DNA of 64,000 bases from Lagopus muta. Its lineage: Eukaryota; Chordata; Aves; Galliformes; Phasianidae. How positions within the stretch are numbered: the first letter of the stretch is position 1; every line of letters starts with the position of its first letter. Both the position numbers and the translations under genes were made by a program. The stretch lies in the NCBI RefSeq assembly GCF_023343835.1, contig NC_064435.1, forward strand, positions 62,382,134-62,446,133, read 5' to 3'. The notes under the pieces are model-generated. The model was not told where the DNA came from, ran no database searches, and saw only the letters and a program-made list of their open reading frames with translations. This document shows positions 1 to 14,000 of this stretch, piece by piece.

Positions 1-2117
1 AAAGCAACTTTCAAGCACTTAAAATGAGAGAGCTGGGGAATTAATGATATGGTGGTAAAGGAGTTCATTGTTATAAAAAGACCTGTAATATTTGTTTAAC
101 AACTGTTCACCTTTGAGAAAAAAATGTGAAAAAAAATAATAATGATAGGCACAGTCTTTTATCCTGGTATTAGGCCAAAGATTTTTACGAAGAAATGTTG
201 ACATATGCGAGATTCACAGAGGTTAATAGATTTTTAATACCAGAATATCATCTGATTTTCTGTACGTTTTAGCTGTTTAACTTCATCTGTGTTTGTGCTT
301 AAGAACGTGTGACTGACTGCAAATTATCCTTTGGGAAAGAAAAAAGAAAATGTGTTTTGGAAAAAAAAAAAAAAAGAATAAAGAAAAAAGAAAAACAAAA
401 AAAATACAATTTTGATTGAACTTTTATAAAAGTTCAAATAAGAAAAAAAGTTCTCACATCTTTCTATACACAGCGTTAAAATTTTGTATTCTGACTACTG
501 CAGCTGGTGACATGGTCAGTCTTGTGTCTTGGCAGTCAAGTGCCATATTAAAAAGAAACATATTCTGTAGTTAATTATATGCAGGGCTCATACACACCTT
601 GAGCTATGATTATCTAAGACGCATTGAAAGCTTGAAGCTTTCGGTAGGCTTCTTTGTAAGGTGGAATTTCCTGACTGTAAAATCATTCCTGTAGCTCTTC
701 TCTGAACACTCTCCAATCTTTTACCATGTGTTCTGAGGAATAGATATCAGATGGCATTTTGCTGGTGGTTTCAGTAACTTTGTGGGCAGAGATAATGCAG
801 TTCTCTTCCTCTATTTTATTATTTCTTTCTTATAAATCCAGGGACTCACACTAATTCTTTTGCCTGGACCATCAGATGAGAAAATATTTCCATTAAAAAA
901 GTATTACCACCTTTTCAGGCTCAGTGCTTCTTAAATTATTGTCTCCCTAATGTTAAGTCCTTTCTACCTCAAGGTGTTTGGGCTTGTGCTTAGTTATATT
1001 AAAATGCATGCTTTTTCTTTCCAGTTAACTAAATGCTACAGAGAATCCTATACAAATGACTCGTTGTCAGGATGTTTTCACCATTCCATCTGTTTTTATG
1101 GCACCTGCAAACCTTATCAACAATTATTTTATATTTTCTTATGTGCTTTTGTCAATGATTTATGGCCACACTGGTGCAAGAACTGGTCTGTGTGAGACCT
1201 TGGTGGAAACACACTGGATTATGATTCTGTAGTAATTACTTTGTTGGATATTTATCATTAGTATATCACATATCATATCATCTTATGATACTGAGAAATC
1301 TGCATGGTAATACGTGGAAAATTGTACAGACATTCAGTCTGATCAAGCTAATAAAGGTACCTTTAATCAGCCCGTCATCTCTTAGGAATAGAAATGAGGC
1401 TAGCAAAGACTATTTTATGTAAATAAAATATTTTTTAAAATGTCAATTGAAATTAACTATATCCCCACCTTTTATTTTTCATATCAGTTATTCAATTATT
1501 TTGGCAGACACAGTGTCATTTTTACAGGTCTATTCTCATTATTGCTTTTAACTAAAAATTTACTCGCAACCCTTTAGAACAGCCCTGACATTCTGAAATT
1601 TTAAAATGTTATCAGGAATGACCCTCATGATTATGTTATAAATCTTGGATTCAAGTGGTCAGAACTCTATCATTTTGTTTACAAGAAAAAAAAGGGAAAA
1701 AAAGCCTTATTAAAGTTGTCTGGCTTGTTTCTGAATCCTATTTTATTCTAGGACTGCAAATGACATTGTTTATTTCCTTCTGCTAAACAGAACTGCATCT
1801 GAGGTGAGCATACTAGAGCCTTTTCCATTTAAACCAAATTGAAACAAGAAGTTGCAAAACCAGTTACCAACTCAGAAGGTAGCTGTGAGTTACATTACTG
1901 GCGCAGTGAATTCAGTAGTTCTTTCTCTGAAGCCACAAACGAGTGACCTGAGTCTCCAGCAGGTTTGGGTCTGGTTTTTGCCCTTTTGTAGAAGAAATGC
2001 AAGCAGGAGTAGGATTCAGCCAAATGTCCAAAAGCCACAAATTCTACTTTTTGTCTTTTCTATATGTATTTATCTTTGTGTATTATAATGAAATATTTTC
2101 TTCTACCTTAAACATTA
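1..2117. other. AT-rich intergenic DNA
   Basis: No gene or recognisable repeat. An A-rich, poorly repeated tract occupies about 348-412. Short open frames here have no recognisable domain. Confidence 0.6.
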
Positions 2118-2190
2118 TATAGAATTATAGAATCATAGAATCACAAGGTTGGAAAGGACCTACCAGATCACCTAGTCCAACCGTCTTCCC
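2118..2190 (-). mobile_element. CR1 LINE 3'-end fragment
   Basis: On the minus strand this is the terminal part of CR1: the repeated ATTCTATGATTC-type end (seen here as tandem AGAATCATAGAATCA on the plus strand) followed by the GGTTGGAAAGGACCT core and the AGTCCAACC box. Only about 70 bp remain. Confidence 0.75.
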
Positions 2191-5100
2191 GTTACCCTTG
2201 CTACCTATACATATATAAAACATTTTATATATACATACCAAAACATATTGCCAAAACATATGTTTTACTTTCTTTGTCAGTGCTGGAGAAGATTTGGGTC
2301 CAGAAGGCAAACTAAGTCTCACTAGTGGTTTTACCAGGGCTCCCAGCCCTGTTTCAGTCTTGTTCCTGTCCCTGTCCTGTGAGCATACATATTAAATACT
2401 TTACGCACCAAGTATCATAGGCAGATGGCCCTTGGGGCACAGGGGTCTCCTCCGCTAACTGCATTTTGTAGCCACTAACTTAGCAGGTATATATGTATTT
2501 AGTGAGGTATTGCCTCGCGGTGCCACATTTTCTGCTCTGTAGTCGATACACAGAAAGGTTAAAAGCCTGTGGGTTTATATAAAAATTAAAATTTGCATTT
2601 TAAAAAGCTTCCACATACTTAAAGCTAATTTTCCTAGGGGACCTGTAAAACAATTTGGTGAAGTTAAGTACCCATTGATTTCGATTCTGGAGGAGTTCTA
2701 AGCAGGCCAATTCCTACACAGAGTCATTACCCAGTGTGCATTTCTGAGTGTAAAGAGGACAATGGTTCAACAAGGAATGAAACTGAATTTCATGTTTTAA
2801 CATTAGAGAGAGTAAAGAAGATCATGTATTAATTAAATAAAAGACTAAACAGGACAAACCTTTGGAACAACAGACATAACATTTAAGAATAAAATCAACA
2901 TGGCAGGGTAAAGGTCGGAGAAGATCAAGTAAGACGCTAATAGTTGTGCTTTTTCCATTTTCTTATCGATCAATATTATGTTTTTCCCAGTGAAAATGCA
3001 ACAGCAGAGTTATTGCTGACCTTTTCCTCACCCTTCCATTCCATATAAAATCACAGCAAAATAACAAACAACTTCATAAGCTGCAGATTTTTTTGAGACA
3101 AAAAATATGTGTCCAGAAAATCATTGTTTAAAACATGCAGAGAAAAATGTTCATATGGTAAAAAGCAATCCACTTCTCTTCTAATTGTGTGTGAAAAACT
3201 TTGTGCCAGCTAACGCATCTTCCTTGGAAAATTCAGGAACAAACTTTGCTAATAATTTAAGCAAGGGGGAATAAATGGCCTCTCACTAACAAGAAGAGAA
3301 ACACATGGAACACATATCTCAATTAGGAAGAAAATTGGACATTGGCATTGCTGTTATTATGGGTTTTTTTCCTGATTTTTAACATAATAATTATTGCCCA
3401 TATTTCCTTTAAAAAATACAGGAAAAATCTTTCTGTAGAACTTCATGAAATTATGTACTAATAGGGACATGGATGGCCACAGTGAGCAAATCAATAAGAA
3501 AATTGTATTTTGCGTTCCAATGAAATGATACTTGCTTTCTATTCCTTGTCCCTGCCATCAGGAAGAATGACATAGAAAGTGAGGCAAAGAATAACAGAAA
3601 ATTAAAATTAGGAAGCAATTTATTTACAGTGATTTCATTTACTCCAGAACAAGGGGAGTATTTTATCTCTTTTTATAGTCTTCTTTTATTCAAGTTAAAA
3701 TAAGATTAGGAAAAGAATGAAAGCTTAAATATGGAAAGCCCAAATGATTTATCATTATACGGGTCAGCATAAAACACTGAGACACTATAACATAACTTAA
3801 AGAAACACTACTTTCAAGTGAAGAAAGAGGTATTCATATTATCTACTGTAAACTGTTTCCAGATCCACAGTAGAAATAACAATTTTAAAAACTAGCTAAC
3901 TTGTTGAATTACACTCACAGTTGTCCTTTCAAACATATATACCAAAAACACGACCCAAACTTAATAGCTGCCTAGTAACATGTTATTTCCATTTCAAATG
4001 TGCATGGAGAGAAGATAATAACTGCTTCATAAACAAATTAGATAATCTCAGGACTACCTGCAATGAAGTTTAGCTTGATGAACTGTATGGTCTGGTGCTC
4101 AATAATGCAATAAGTATATGTTTTGTTGCAGAATGCGATATGCTCACTAGATGTGCCTTTATGTGACAAAGGAAGCCTCTATGTCTGTTTAAAAAATACA
4201 GCTATTTCCCTTATTAAAAACCTCTAAAGAAAGGAAACACATAAGGTAACTTAAGCATCCATGAAAATCTCAGTAATATATCTTAGTTTTCAAAACCTTG
4301 TCATTGGCTAGTAAATTTAAGATGTGTACAGATAACAAATGCTTTGCAGGAGTTTAGAAAACATCATCAGTTCTCACAGCTTTCTTTGAAGCACTGATAC
4401 ATGTGAAATCAGTTCTTAAGCCATGACTTAAAAAGATACGTGATTGCTGGGGGAACTTGTTAAGAAATGCAGGGTGCAGCCAACCTGGTTGTGTGACAAA
4501 GCTTGAAAATATGAATTCACTGTATTCAAGGGCTCAAAGTTCAGATGACAAATGCAGGGTCCCTAGATATATTAATTATTATTAAATCTCATTTGCTTCG
4601 CAATAATTTAATTGTTTTACAGATCAGAATTGTTATTTTTAAATACCTGCTTGCAGATATATAGAAACTAACCTAATAAAATGATAAAATGCCCCCATCG
4701 CACCTTACTGGGAAAGACCAATTACTGTAGGCAGTCTGCAGCTCTCACTTGCTTGCTCTCCTTCTGTTTGCTATCTTCATCTCTGCACCAAGCTGAAACA
4801 GAAGCCACTTCAACTTACAGAAAACCACACCTAAGGACAGGTTTCCTGTTAGCCCAGCAGTTTAACATTCACTTGAAACACTGGAAACTCACTGAAACTC
4901 AGAAACTTGAGACCACTTACATTAAGATCTGTACAAACAAGAAAACATCCAAATACATAAAACATTGTGATGGAGAAATGGGAAAATGCAGAACCTTTTG
5001 TACTCCTTTCATGCTATTTCTTGCTATTATGTCACTGTTTAAATCCCAATTTTTTCCATATTTTTAGCAATCTCCAGAATTCCACTATACTTGCAAGATG

Positions 5101-6379
5101 AAACGAAAGCAAGTCACAACACCTTTATCTGGTGAGACAGTGGCTTTGTGAAAGATATTATTTGGAGGAGTATCAAACTCTAAAGGTAAATTTTTTTGGT
5201 CAGTAGGCTTCATGGTTCCAAAGTGTTTTCTTTCCTTCACAAAGTTACTGCGCAGGGACACATCTCCTGGGATGCTACAGTTTAGGAAGAAGCACGCTAC
5301 TCTTTCCACTGAATAAGGTGCACAAAAAAGCCATTTCCACAGTCAGGAAGAGCAATATTTCTACTAGGTGAGGGACTTCTGGTTGCCATAACACTGCCAG
5401 GGTTACAGCTCTCTCTCTACTGCTTCTTTCCCCCTGCATTTTCTCATCTGTTTTGGATATTTTAATTTCACTCCTTTTCCTCTTCCTTCCTCATGAGGGT
5501 AGCCTTCTTTATTCCTTTCTTTCTGCATGACTGCCTTTCAACTTGTCATTTTTTTCATCTGCCCTCAGTAACAATGGCAAAATTAGGAAAAATATGTGTT
5601 TTTCAAAGCTATCAGCTAGGTTGGATATTTAGAAGCCCTCACAGGGCACGCACAATAACCATGAAACTGATCGTTGGGGATAGGTTGAGGCAAGGCAGAG
5701 CATCACTTGAGCTTGTGAAGACGGCTCAGGTGTCCACTGATCAGACAGGACTCAGCTGGAAGACCAGCTAAATTCCAATATTCATTGCTTCCCCTGCAGT
5801 TTAATTGGATTTGCAAAGAGACTAGAAAAGGATATGAGAACTGTGTTGTTCAGCATTGATTCAAACTACGAAGGAGATAAGCAATAGCTTCCCACAATTA
5901 TTTTTTGCTATTTTCTTTGTTATTTTTGTGTAATTTGATGGTTATGTGTTTTTTATATTTCGTTTTTGTTTGCTTTCGCAAGAGAAGATATATATATGTG
6001 CATTTACTTTCTCACAGAATTCCCATCACGTGTCAGAGAAATTCCTAATAGTGAAGATCACTGAGATGCAAATTCCCAAAATCCTGAAGTGGATAAGGTT
6101 TTCCTGGGAAACCAAACAAAGCATTTCATTTTGAAAATGATCTCTTGAAATAACTGACAATTTTAATTCTTATTACTGTTGGTTGTAATGGGCTAATGAA
6201 GGCTAAGAAGGGGTAATGAGTGGAAGAGGAAAGTATATTTTGTACACTTAACATTTAACACAAGAATAAAGGATAAAACCTCAAATCCTGTCTTCCTCTC
6301 CTCCTCCCCCCCAAAAAAACAGCAAAAGAGAAAAGCATTTTCCAAGAACAGAAAATGCAATGCAGCTGTTTGCAAGTGA

Positions 6380-6600
6380 GAAATCTAGTACAGTTGCTGT
6401 GTGCCCATCAATCAGTGGCTGAAATGAATCCATTTGTAAAAGTTAATAGAGCAAAGTATAATGAAAGACAAATTGGTGTCATTAGTCTAAACTTTATGGT
6501 TCAATTAAGCTAATAATATGCAGTAAAGCAAAAAGAATAATTAGAAATTATGATAAATATACATGGGTTTGTAAAAATATGACAAAACTTTACATATTTT
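6380..6600. promoter_or_regulatory. Candidate conserved regulatory block (homeodomain-type motifs)
   Basis: Repeat-free, AT-rich block with TCAATCAG (PBX/MEIS-like), CAATTAAGCTAATAATATG and repeated TAAT/ATTA cores. The composition resembles vertebrate developmental enhancers, and the human counterpart of this neighbourhood lies beside IRX genes. This is a guess from texture; no alignment was possible. Confidence 0.2.
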
Positions 6601-7479
6601 GTTCTTCTTTTTGAATATGCTATCTCTTTCTTTTTCTCTTTTTGATAGCTCTATACACAGTTGCCTTGGGGCATACACGAAAACTGCAAGATTTAAAACA
6701 GATAATTACTTGAAACCAAATAGTATTAAATATGCAACGTAAAATTTACAGTGAGAATTATCCTGAGAGCAGAACCAATTTGAGATTTTAGAAAATAAAA
6801 GGACATTTTAAATTGGTTTTCTGAAATTACTGGTTTATCAGCTTTATGAACAGATATATTCTAAATATTTTATAAATAAGGATTACTATTCCACTCTCCA
6901 GACCTTCTAATATTTACAAAACATATATGATAAGCTAATCTATCTACAATGAGCCAAACCATTGATGTCTTCAATACATTTCTTTTTGGGAGTGCATAAA
7001 GGAAAGAGAGCCTTTGCTATTTGACTATAAACTTCTGTACTCCTCTATGCAGAAATCCAGGCAGAGAGACAGGAAGTCAGGTCAGGAGATTTGCTTGCTG
7101 TTTAAACTGATTTTTCTCCCTAACCTCTGTCAAAGGTGTTCACAGAACTGATCTGATCCTGTGAAGATTTTTTACTCTATTGGGGCTTTCCAACGAGGTA
7201 CACTGTCATCAACCTATTAGCAAAGGTTGGTCCTGTAAAACAACAGCTTTCTCAGCTCAGAAAAAACACTTATTACTTAAACATTCCTGTCTTCAGTAAG
7301 AGAACAGATTGGGTGCTACTGCTGTAAGCATAGATTGAGCAGATAAGGTTGGAATGAGTAGCTGAAGTTGTGACTTAGATAACAGAGAGCAAAAATTGAT
7401 AAATATACCATCAGCCAAATCAACATTATTCTTAGTCTGAGACTTCAAGTTTATAATGCAATTTAAAGTAAATATAGAC

Positions 7480-7564
7480 AAATAGATAGTTAGATGGATA
7501 GATAGATGAGTAGATAGGTAGGTAGGTAGGTAGGTAGGTAGGTAGGTAGGTAGGTAGGTAGATG

Positions 7565-7612
<48 letters not shown>
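7480..7612. repeat. Compound GATA / GGTA microsatellite
   Basis: An imperfect GATA/GATG leader is followed by eleven perfect GGTA units (7517-7560), one GATG, and twelve perfect GATA units (7565-7612). It is probably polymorphic in length. On the minus strand it is read through by an open frame of Ile-Tyr-Leu-Ser type repeats, an artefact of the tetranucleotide. Confidence 0.98.
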
Positions 7613-7613
<1 letters not shown>

Positions 7614-8280
7614 AGAAGTTATTAGGATACCAGCAATGGTGTTTGGGGTTTTAAAAGATGGATGGGGACTTTGCATAAGCAGAATCAAACAAATTCTATA
7701 GAAATAACTCAAGTTTAACATGTATATTTAATCTGTATCTGACTCATTCTGCAGTTATTGGAACAGGAGGCTTTGTTCCATCTAAACAAGGAAGATCAAC
7801 ACTGGAAATGTGCAGCAAAAAGTTTATAGGAGAGAAGTCACTTCTGAAATGTGTTGTGAATGCTCCAGTGGGATTTTGTTAAGAGAGACATTGAGAAATT
7901 AACAACAGAAAAATAATTAAATCAAGTCTCTGAGGAACAAACTATTAATTTAAATGTTTTCTTCAAAATTTTCTGGGAGGGGGTAAAAAAAACAAACAGA
8001 AAAAAGACCAAAAAACAAATAACCAAGTAAGCTCAAGCCCATTCATCAGGATATTTTGATACATTTGACGAGCACAGAAGGAATGATTAGATCATCATCT
8101 TGGAGAAATTAAATATCACCCAACTTTAATTAATCAAAAACCTTCCTTAAAGCACCAGAATTTTGTGTTTCAGTTAGCAGAAGTCTGGGAACAGCAGAAA
8201 CCAAGACACTACCAGGATAGGAAACTGATTAGATGTACACCCAATAAATGCTCAGTTACACTCACAGTAAATACACTGAT

Positions 8281-8800
8281 TGCTCCAAAAGTAATGCTTC
8301 CTACTTATTTCCTTGGAAATGACAGTGGAAATGATGAGCACAATAACATTGTGTGATATGGAAAATTCTGATCTACGAAGCACTATTTTTCGATATAGCT
8401 ACCACCATTAGCTATGTATTTTTTCGCCAGAATTGAACAAGATCCTCCATGCTGTGTTTGTAAAACTGCACCACTGGAAGTAACCCACTGTGGCAGCCAC
8501 CACTGCTGAAACCACCCACAGGCTCACTGTGCTCACACCTACTCTTTGCTCTCCATCAACATTCAGAATGCATCGCTTAATGTCAGTAGATGCCAATTTT
8601 TCCCCACATGGAAGAATTCAATGATACATCTTTGCTTCATGTCTAATCCCATGTCAGAAGCTCCTCTGCTGCCATCTGTCACATGGTGACAAAATGCACT
8701 GGGATCTTTGTGGGAAGGTTCATCCTTTACTGCCATACCAACATCCACCTCTGAGGTCGTGGGCCAATATAACAAAATAGGAAGCATTACTTATAGAGCA
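8281..8800 (-). mobile_element. Internally deleted mariner element (copy 1)
   Basis: Both terminal inverted repeats are present: TGCTCCAAAAGTAATGCTTC at the left and, reverse-complemented, TGCTCTATAAGTAATGCTTC at the right. The interior, read on the minus strand, begins with the N-terminal helix-turn-helix part of a mariner transposase and passes straight into its C-terminal tail, so the catalytic core is missing. At about 520 bp, against about 1.3 kb for a full mariner, it is a non-autonomous derivative. The same deletion is seen in the copies at 44.5 and 60.3 kb. Confidence 0.85.
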
Positions 8801-10634
8801 GGCCTCATAAACAGTATTGTTTCAAGAAATGATGTCTGCTTCAGTAGGCTCTCAGGGTTCTTTTGTCAACAAGACTGTGAGCCCCTACTGTCAGAGATCT
8901 TTTTCACAATGAAATTCCTATTGCCAGTGAGAAGGTCACATCTCAAGCTTCTCTTCAAACAACCTGAGCAAGGTGAGCTCTGAAAGCTTCAGATTACAGG
9001 ACCTGAATTTTTTTTTTTTACTCACATGGCCAACTATTTTGACAGACAACATCCTGAAAAAATGTCATGCTTTCCTCTCAAAATATCTAAGTATAAAAAT
9101 CATCAGCTTCCATGAAAATTTTAGACTAGGTATAATGTTAACCACAATTTAGACTAGAAAGAAGTAAGATGTTGAGAGAGTCTTACTTATTTTATTCAGC
9201 ATTTCCATTCTCTCACCTTCTAGATGGGTAAGTTAATTGCAACAACTCAATCTATCTCATATTCAAAACCTCTGCCATCATTTCTTTTTGTATGTTTGTC
9301 ATTTGAAATTGTATAGCAGATTGTTTAGGCAAAGTTATTTGAACCTACGAAGTAACTCTTACCTACTGCAATCAGTAATCCAAATATTGTCTCACTCAAA
9401 CTTCTAATTTCCATCTGTGATTGATTACTTAAGTATCAGAAGATGTTTGGGTACATTTCCCCTTCCTATTAGTTGAAAGACTGTCAAATTTACAAAGAGC
9501 TTCCTGCAATAGTTTCAATTAGAACTGAACAAATATTCTCCATATAACAATTCAGGAAATGCATTTCCATCGTCCTTCTTGCTGACTCTGGGGAAAGACC
9601 TTCAAATAGAGCTGGTGTATTGCTAGACAGAGGTGTTCTTCCCTTTCTTCCCACATACAGTTCACAGAAAATATACAGTTATCTGAAATATTTGATATTA
9701 AAAATTCAAAGTTTTTGAATGTTTTCACAAATTTTTCTTACCTGGACTGGACAGGAACATCTCTGGGGAGAAACACTAACTACAATACAGAATTAAAGAT
9801 GACATGAACAATAGATATATGGGAAGACAAGCCTTGAGCCTGGAGGCTGTCTCTGAAACAGTTCAAAGAACAGAATCTCTTCCTGCAAGAAGTATTGGAT
9901 GTGGCCTCCCTATGGATTTTCATTTACTAGAAATGAGGTTTTAATTCTTAGAATTAGAGAAAAACCAGAAAAGTTTGAAATTGATCCTGTTCTTCCACCT
10001 AACGTTGTAGAGTCTTGAAAGGATTCCTCTGAGAGCTGTGAGATGCATCATTCCTTTTAAGGAGATTTTGAATTTGCCTTGGAAGCACTCTTCCATTTCC
10101 CAATTTTTTTTCCTAGAGAATATCAGTGTCATCCCAAGATAAGGTCTAGGACATTTTTTTTAAGAATAATTTAGCCAGTAGAATATTTAATGGAAAGGAT
10201 AAGTGTTTAAGTTTTCCTGCTGTAAATTAGTAATGAATTTTCCAAACCATTTTCAGAGTACTTCCAGACATAAGGAGATCTCCATGAGCTTTTATCTTCA
10301 ATTAAGCGAGCTGAAATTACAATCCCCTTGTTTATCAGAAACAGCACAGGCCCACCTGCCTCAGCTTGAGGACATCTAGAAGCTCACTAGCTTCTTCTAT
10401 GACTCTACATCTAATACCAGTCATACCTAAGAAATCCCAGGGTTGCTTTGAGTATCTTTAGGAGACATAAAACTCCTTCAAGGTATATGGAGAAGTTCCT
10501 CTAATTCGTGAAGATCTAGGCACACCTTCTGTTTGTGCAGCAGGAAGGGCACTCAATGGTGATGGGAACAGCAAGAGCTCAGCAACAGTATTCCCTGGGC
10601 TACCAGGAAGTTCCATAAATGCCAGGCTATTTCT
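8801..10634. other. Intergenic DNA without recognisable features
   Basis: AT-rich unique-looking sequence; no gene, repeat or strong motif seen. Confidence 0.55.
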
Positions 10635-11012
10635 GGGATTGTTCAATCTAGAGAAGAGGGGGCCTGGGGAAGATCTTACTGCTCTCTGCAACAACAAAGG
10701 AGGTTGTAGCAAGGTGGGGATCAGCCTCTTTTCCCCTTCCAACTAGAAATAGGACTAGAGGAAATGGCCCCAAGTTGCACTAGGGGAGGCTCATGTTGTA
10801 TATTAGGAAAAATTTCTTCTCCAAAAGAGTTGTGAGGTGCTGGAACAGGCTGCCCAGGGAGTTGGTGCAGTCATCGTCCCTGGAGGTGTTCAAAAAACAT
10901 TTAGATGTTGTACTAAGGGACATAGTTTAGTGCGGAAATATTGGTGGTAGGTGGATGGTTGAACTTGATGATCTTGATGGTCTTTTCCAACCTTGGTGAT
11001 TCTATGATTCTA
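10635..11012 (+). mobile_element. CR1 LINE, 5'-truncated 3' end
   Basis: Carries the CR1 C-terminal coding and 3' UTR text: GGCCCCAAGTTGCACTAGGGG, the CTGGAACAGGCTGCCCAGGG box, GAGGTGTTCAA and GGTCTTTTCCAACCTTGGTG, ending in tandem ATTCTATG. Heavily truncated, and its coding part is broken by stops. Confidence 0.95.
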
Positions 11013-14000
11013 TTCTGGAGCAAAACTGGTGAGTAGAAAGAGTCAAAATGTTAATGGTAGCATGAGAAATGAATTGTCACAGAGAAGTCAGTATGATGTT
11101 TGACTGCCTAGACGAGCAGACAGAGCACTTGGTGGACAGAAAGGAAGGCCTGGAGTACATTTAATAGCTGTTTGATTACTATTCAAGCAGAAGTTTTAAT
11201 GATGCCTTCACCCTCCTTGCTAAATGCCTAAGCTCACAGACTCAGGCATGCTTTTTCATACCTATTCTGTGTCCAGAGGACTCCTTCTTTGTACAATTCA
11301 AAGCACAAACAGGAAGGTGTGTGCTACGTCACCTTCTGCTCAAGGGATCCCACAACAATCTGCTGAGGGCTATTGGGTGTCAACTTTGATCTTCAATGGA
11401 TAAAAGAAGGGCTACACACTAGACACCCTAAAAACTGGTCCCCAGTCATAGTGGAAACTGTAAGAAACTCTTAGATAGAATTAGAGGAAGAAAAGAGTGT
11501 CTGACAGACAAGGAAAACCTCAGCACATTTCCATGGCTTTTTCCTGCGAATGCTCTTGTAAGGTCTCAGCTCTATGCTCTGGCTGCTTGGACTGATATTT
11601 GCAGCATGTACCTTTCCCCTTGGTTGTGTAGATACTGCTCAAAGAATCAGAATTTCAGCCAAAGTGCATGCTCAAAAAGTCAGTCATTGCTCCTGAGGCA
11701 GACAGGTGTCCTTATGTCCCTAGAAGGCCCCTCAAACACTACAATCTGATGTTAATGAAGGTGCCACAGACCTCAGCCAGACAAGGCATACCGTAGGTGT
11801 GTATTTAATACTGGATGTAAATATATGCTTTGTAAGGGCTAATCTTCTTGTTGTTCCCTATTTCATTTCTGCATTTCAGCCAGGTCTGTATGTCTTTTCA
11901 AACAAATTACAAAAAATTTTCCCTCTGTTTGCCATTGTAACGACACTTCCACAGAGCACGAAGAATTTCCTTGGCTTTTAATACTATAACAATACCTCAG
12001 TTTTAATTACTTGAACAAAAGGGTTTCAAGTCCATCAGAGTACCTTTCAAGGCCTGCAAAGATATTAACTGATTCCATAACCAATTACCTACATTTTCCT
12101 TTACTTATTGCAAATGTGACCTTTTGTTAGAATTTGATTGCAAGTTTCCTGCTGTGAGTATATAACTATCTGTGTGTCTGAAAACGGCTACCCTCCACTC
12201 ATGTGATGACTGCTGTTAATTTTAATACACTTTGATGGCTGGAGAACAAATAAGTGTCTGTGACACAGAGCAGAGACATTTGAAGGTGGATAAACTTCCA
12301 CTCTAATGAGTAGAAATCAGCAAGTAAAGTAGCCTTCCAGTGACAAACCAGAAGACCTTCAACCTAAGCAGGAAAAAGTATTTTTCAATCTGGAAAGATT
12401 AAAAAAAAAAGTCCTACTTTCTGTGTAATGGTAGAATAACTGGATGGTTCATAAAAATGACACAAATTAGAGAGAGTACATAAATAAATACTCTCAAGAG
12501 ATAACATTTCTTTTATAAATTAAACTGTACAGGAGAAATATTCCAGAGAAACTACTGCAGCTATATCTTTGTATTACCTGTTGACAGTAATTCTCTGAGA
12601 TACAAACAAAATTGGGTTGTAGAGCTGTGGGTGTTGTTTTTCCCCCATACTGCTACTGCATTGCTGTTGCCTTTTTGTGTGTGTAGTATTTTTTCCTTAA
12701 CTCCAAAAGCGATCCTTGGGCTAGACTCCCACCTCGGAAGAAAAATATACTCTCAGATTTGCTGGAGCCAGAGGAGAGCAAAAAGGGAAATAAAGAAGCT
12801 GAAAGGATTTGCTTGCAAGACAAGATTAAAAAAATGTTACATAACCCGATTAAGTAATGATCAAGGTGGCACACATTAATTCTTTATAAATATTTAAACA
12901 GTATGAAATCCTCAGAGTGAGAGGAATTAATAATCAATATTTGAGGGAGAAATGGGATATTGGAAAGTTGTAAATTATCTAAAAACAAGTAGAGAGGGTT
13001 ATTTATTATATGGAAATTTTTAAACATTTTCCAAAGAAAATGAAGAAGAAACACTACCTGCTTATGTAGAAAGACTTTAAATTAAACTCTGGCTTTAGAA
13101 TCTATATTCTTTTTTTAATTGTTATTCCCCCTGAAAATGCATAATTGCACACAGGGATTGTGTGCTGTATTGTGCAATACCAGGAGATAGATGAAAAAAG
13201 CTTACAGCAGTGCTTTTTCACTCTTCATTTTCTACATTTCCTCCATAGCTTGTGGGAAAATGCTGAACCCTTAATACAGGCTTTTACCATTATTATAACA
13301 GTTTGCAGATCATAGAAACAGCTCCTCTAAATAAATGTTTTAAAAATTAAAAAAAAAAAAAAAAGGAGCAAAGAAAAACATTCTCTGAATTTATCCTTTC
13401 CTACTCAGTCACTATTGACTGGTTTCTCAAACTGATGAAACAATCAATTATTAGCCTATAGAATCACCTCTCCCTATGTTCTCAATCACTGATTAGAGAG
13501 TTTTGTATATCTGCAGGAAGAAAGAAACTAACAAACAAAAATAGTCTTCATCATATTGCTCCCCAAAAGAAATCCCATCTTTATCCTGGCTCCAGTATCT
13601 ACCACTTGCCTTGACCATCACTCCTTCTCTTGTAGCTAACTTTTTCTGCTGCCACCATTAGCTAAATAAGGAGAGCACAGGCATTGCCTCTGTTTAAAAT
13701 TCAAAGTGCTTCCCATTATAAGGGGTTTCTTTCCATAACAATAATTTTAGCTAAGCTCTTGACAATTCAGTTTGAAATTGTCCATGCCTGGTCAGGTAAT
13801 TTTATCCTCATTGCTGGAAGAGAGAATTTCAACAAAGATAACACAGCTGAATCAAAGAGCCAGGTGAACAAAACTACCGTGATGCTGATCCCAGCTCTTC
13901 CATCCAGTGACAGCGCCAGGGGATGCCCTGTAGTAGCTGACATTCTTCTCTGAAGGCAGTAAAAAGGTCTCAGACTTGCACTGTTGGCACACATTTGCAG

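Larger units (their letters stand above)
2191..8280. other. Gene-free AT-rich stretch
   Basis: No coding gene seen. It contains an AT hairpin at 2209-2230 (10-bp arms), a candidate regulatory block at 6380-6600 and a tetranucleotide microsatellite at 7480-7612. The 128-codon frame at 4681-5067 has no known motif and is treated as chance. Confidence 0.5.

Noticed and set aside
2209-2230. AT hairpin with 10-bp arms beside the CR1 fragment
   Set aside because: Pure AT alternation; symmetry of this kind is common in AT-rich DNA and needs no special explanation.
7293-7721. 142-codon minus frame with Ser-Ile-Tyr-Leu and Pro-Thr-Tyr-Leu repeats
   Set aside because: It is simply the GATA/GGTA microsatellite translated.
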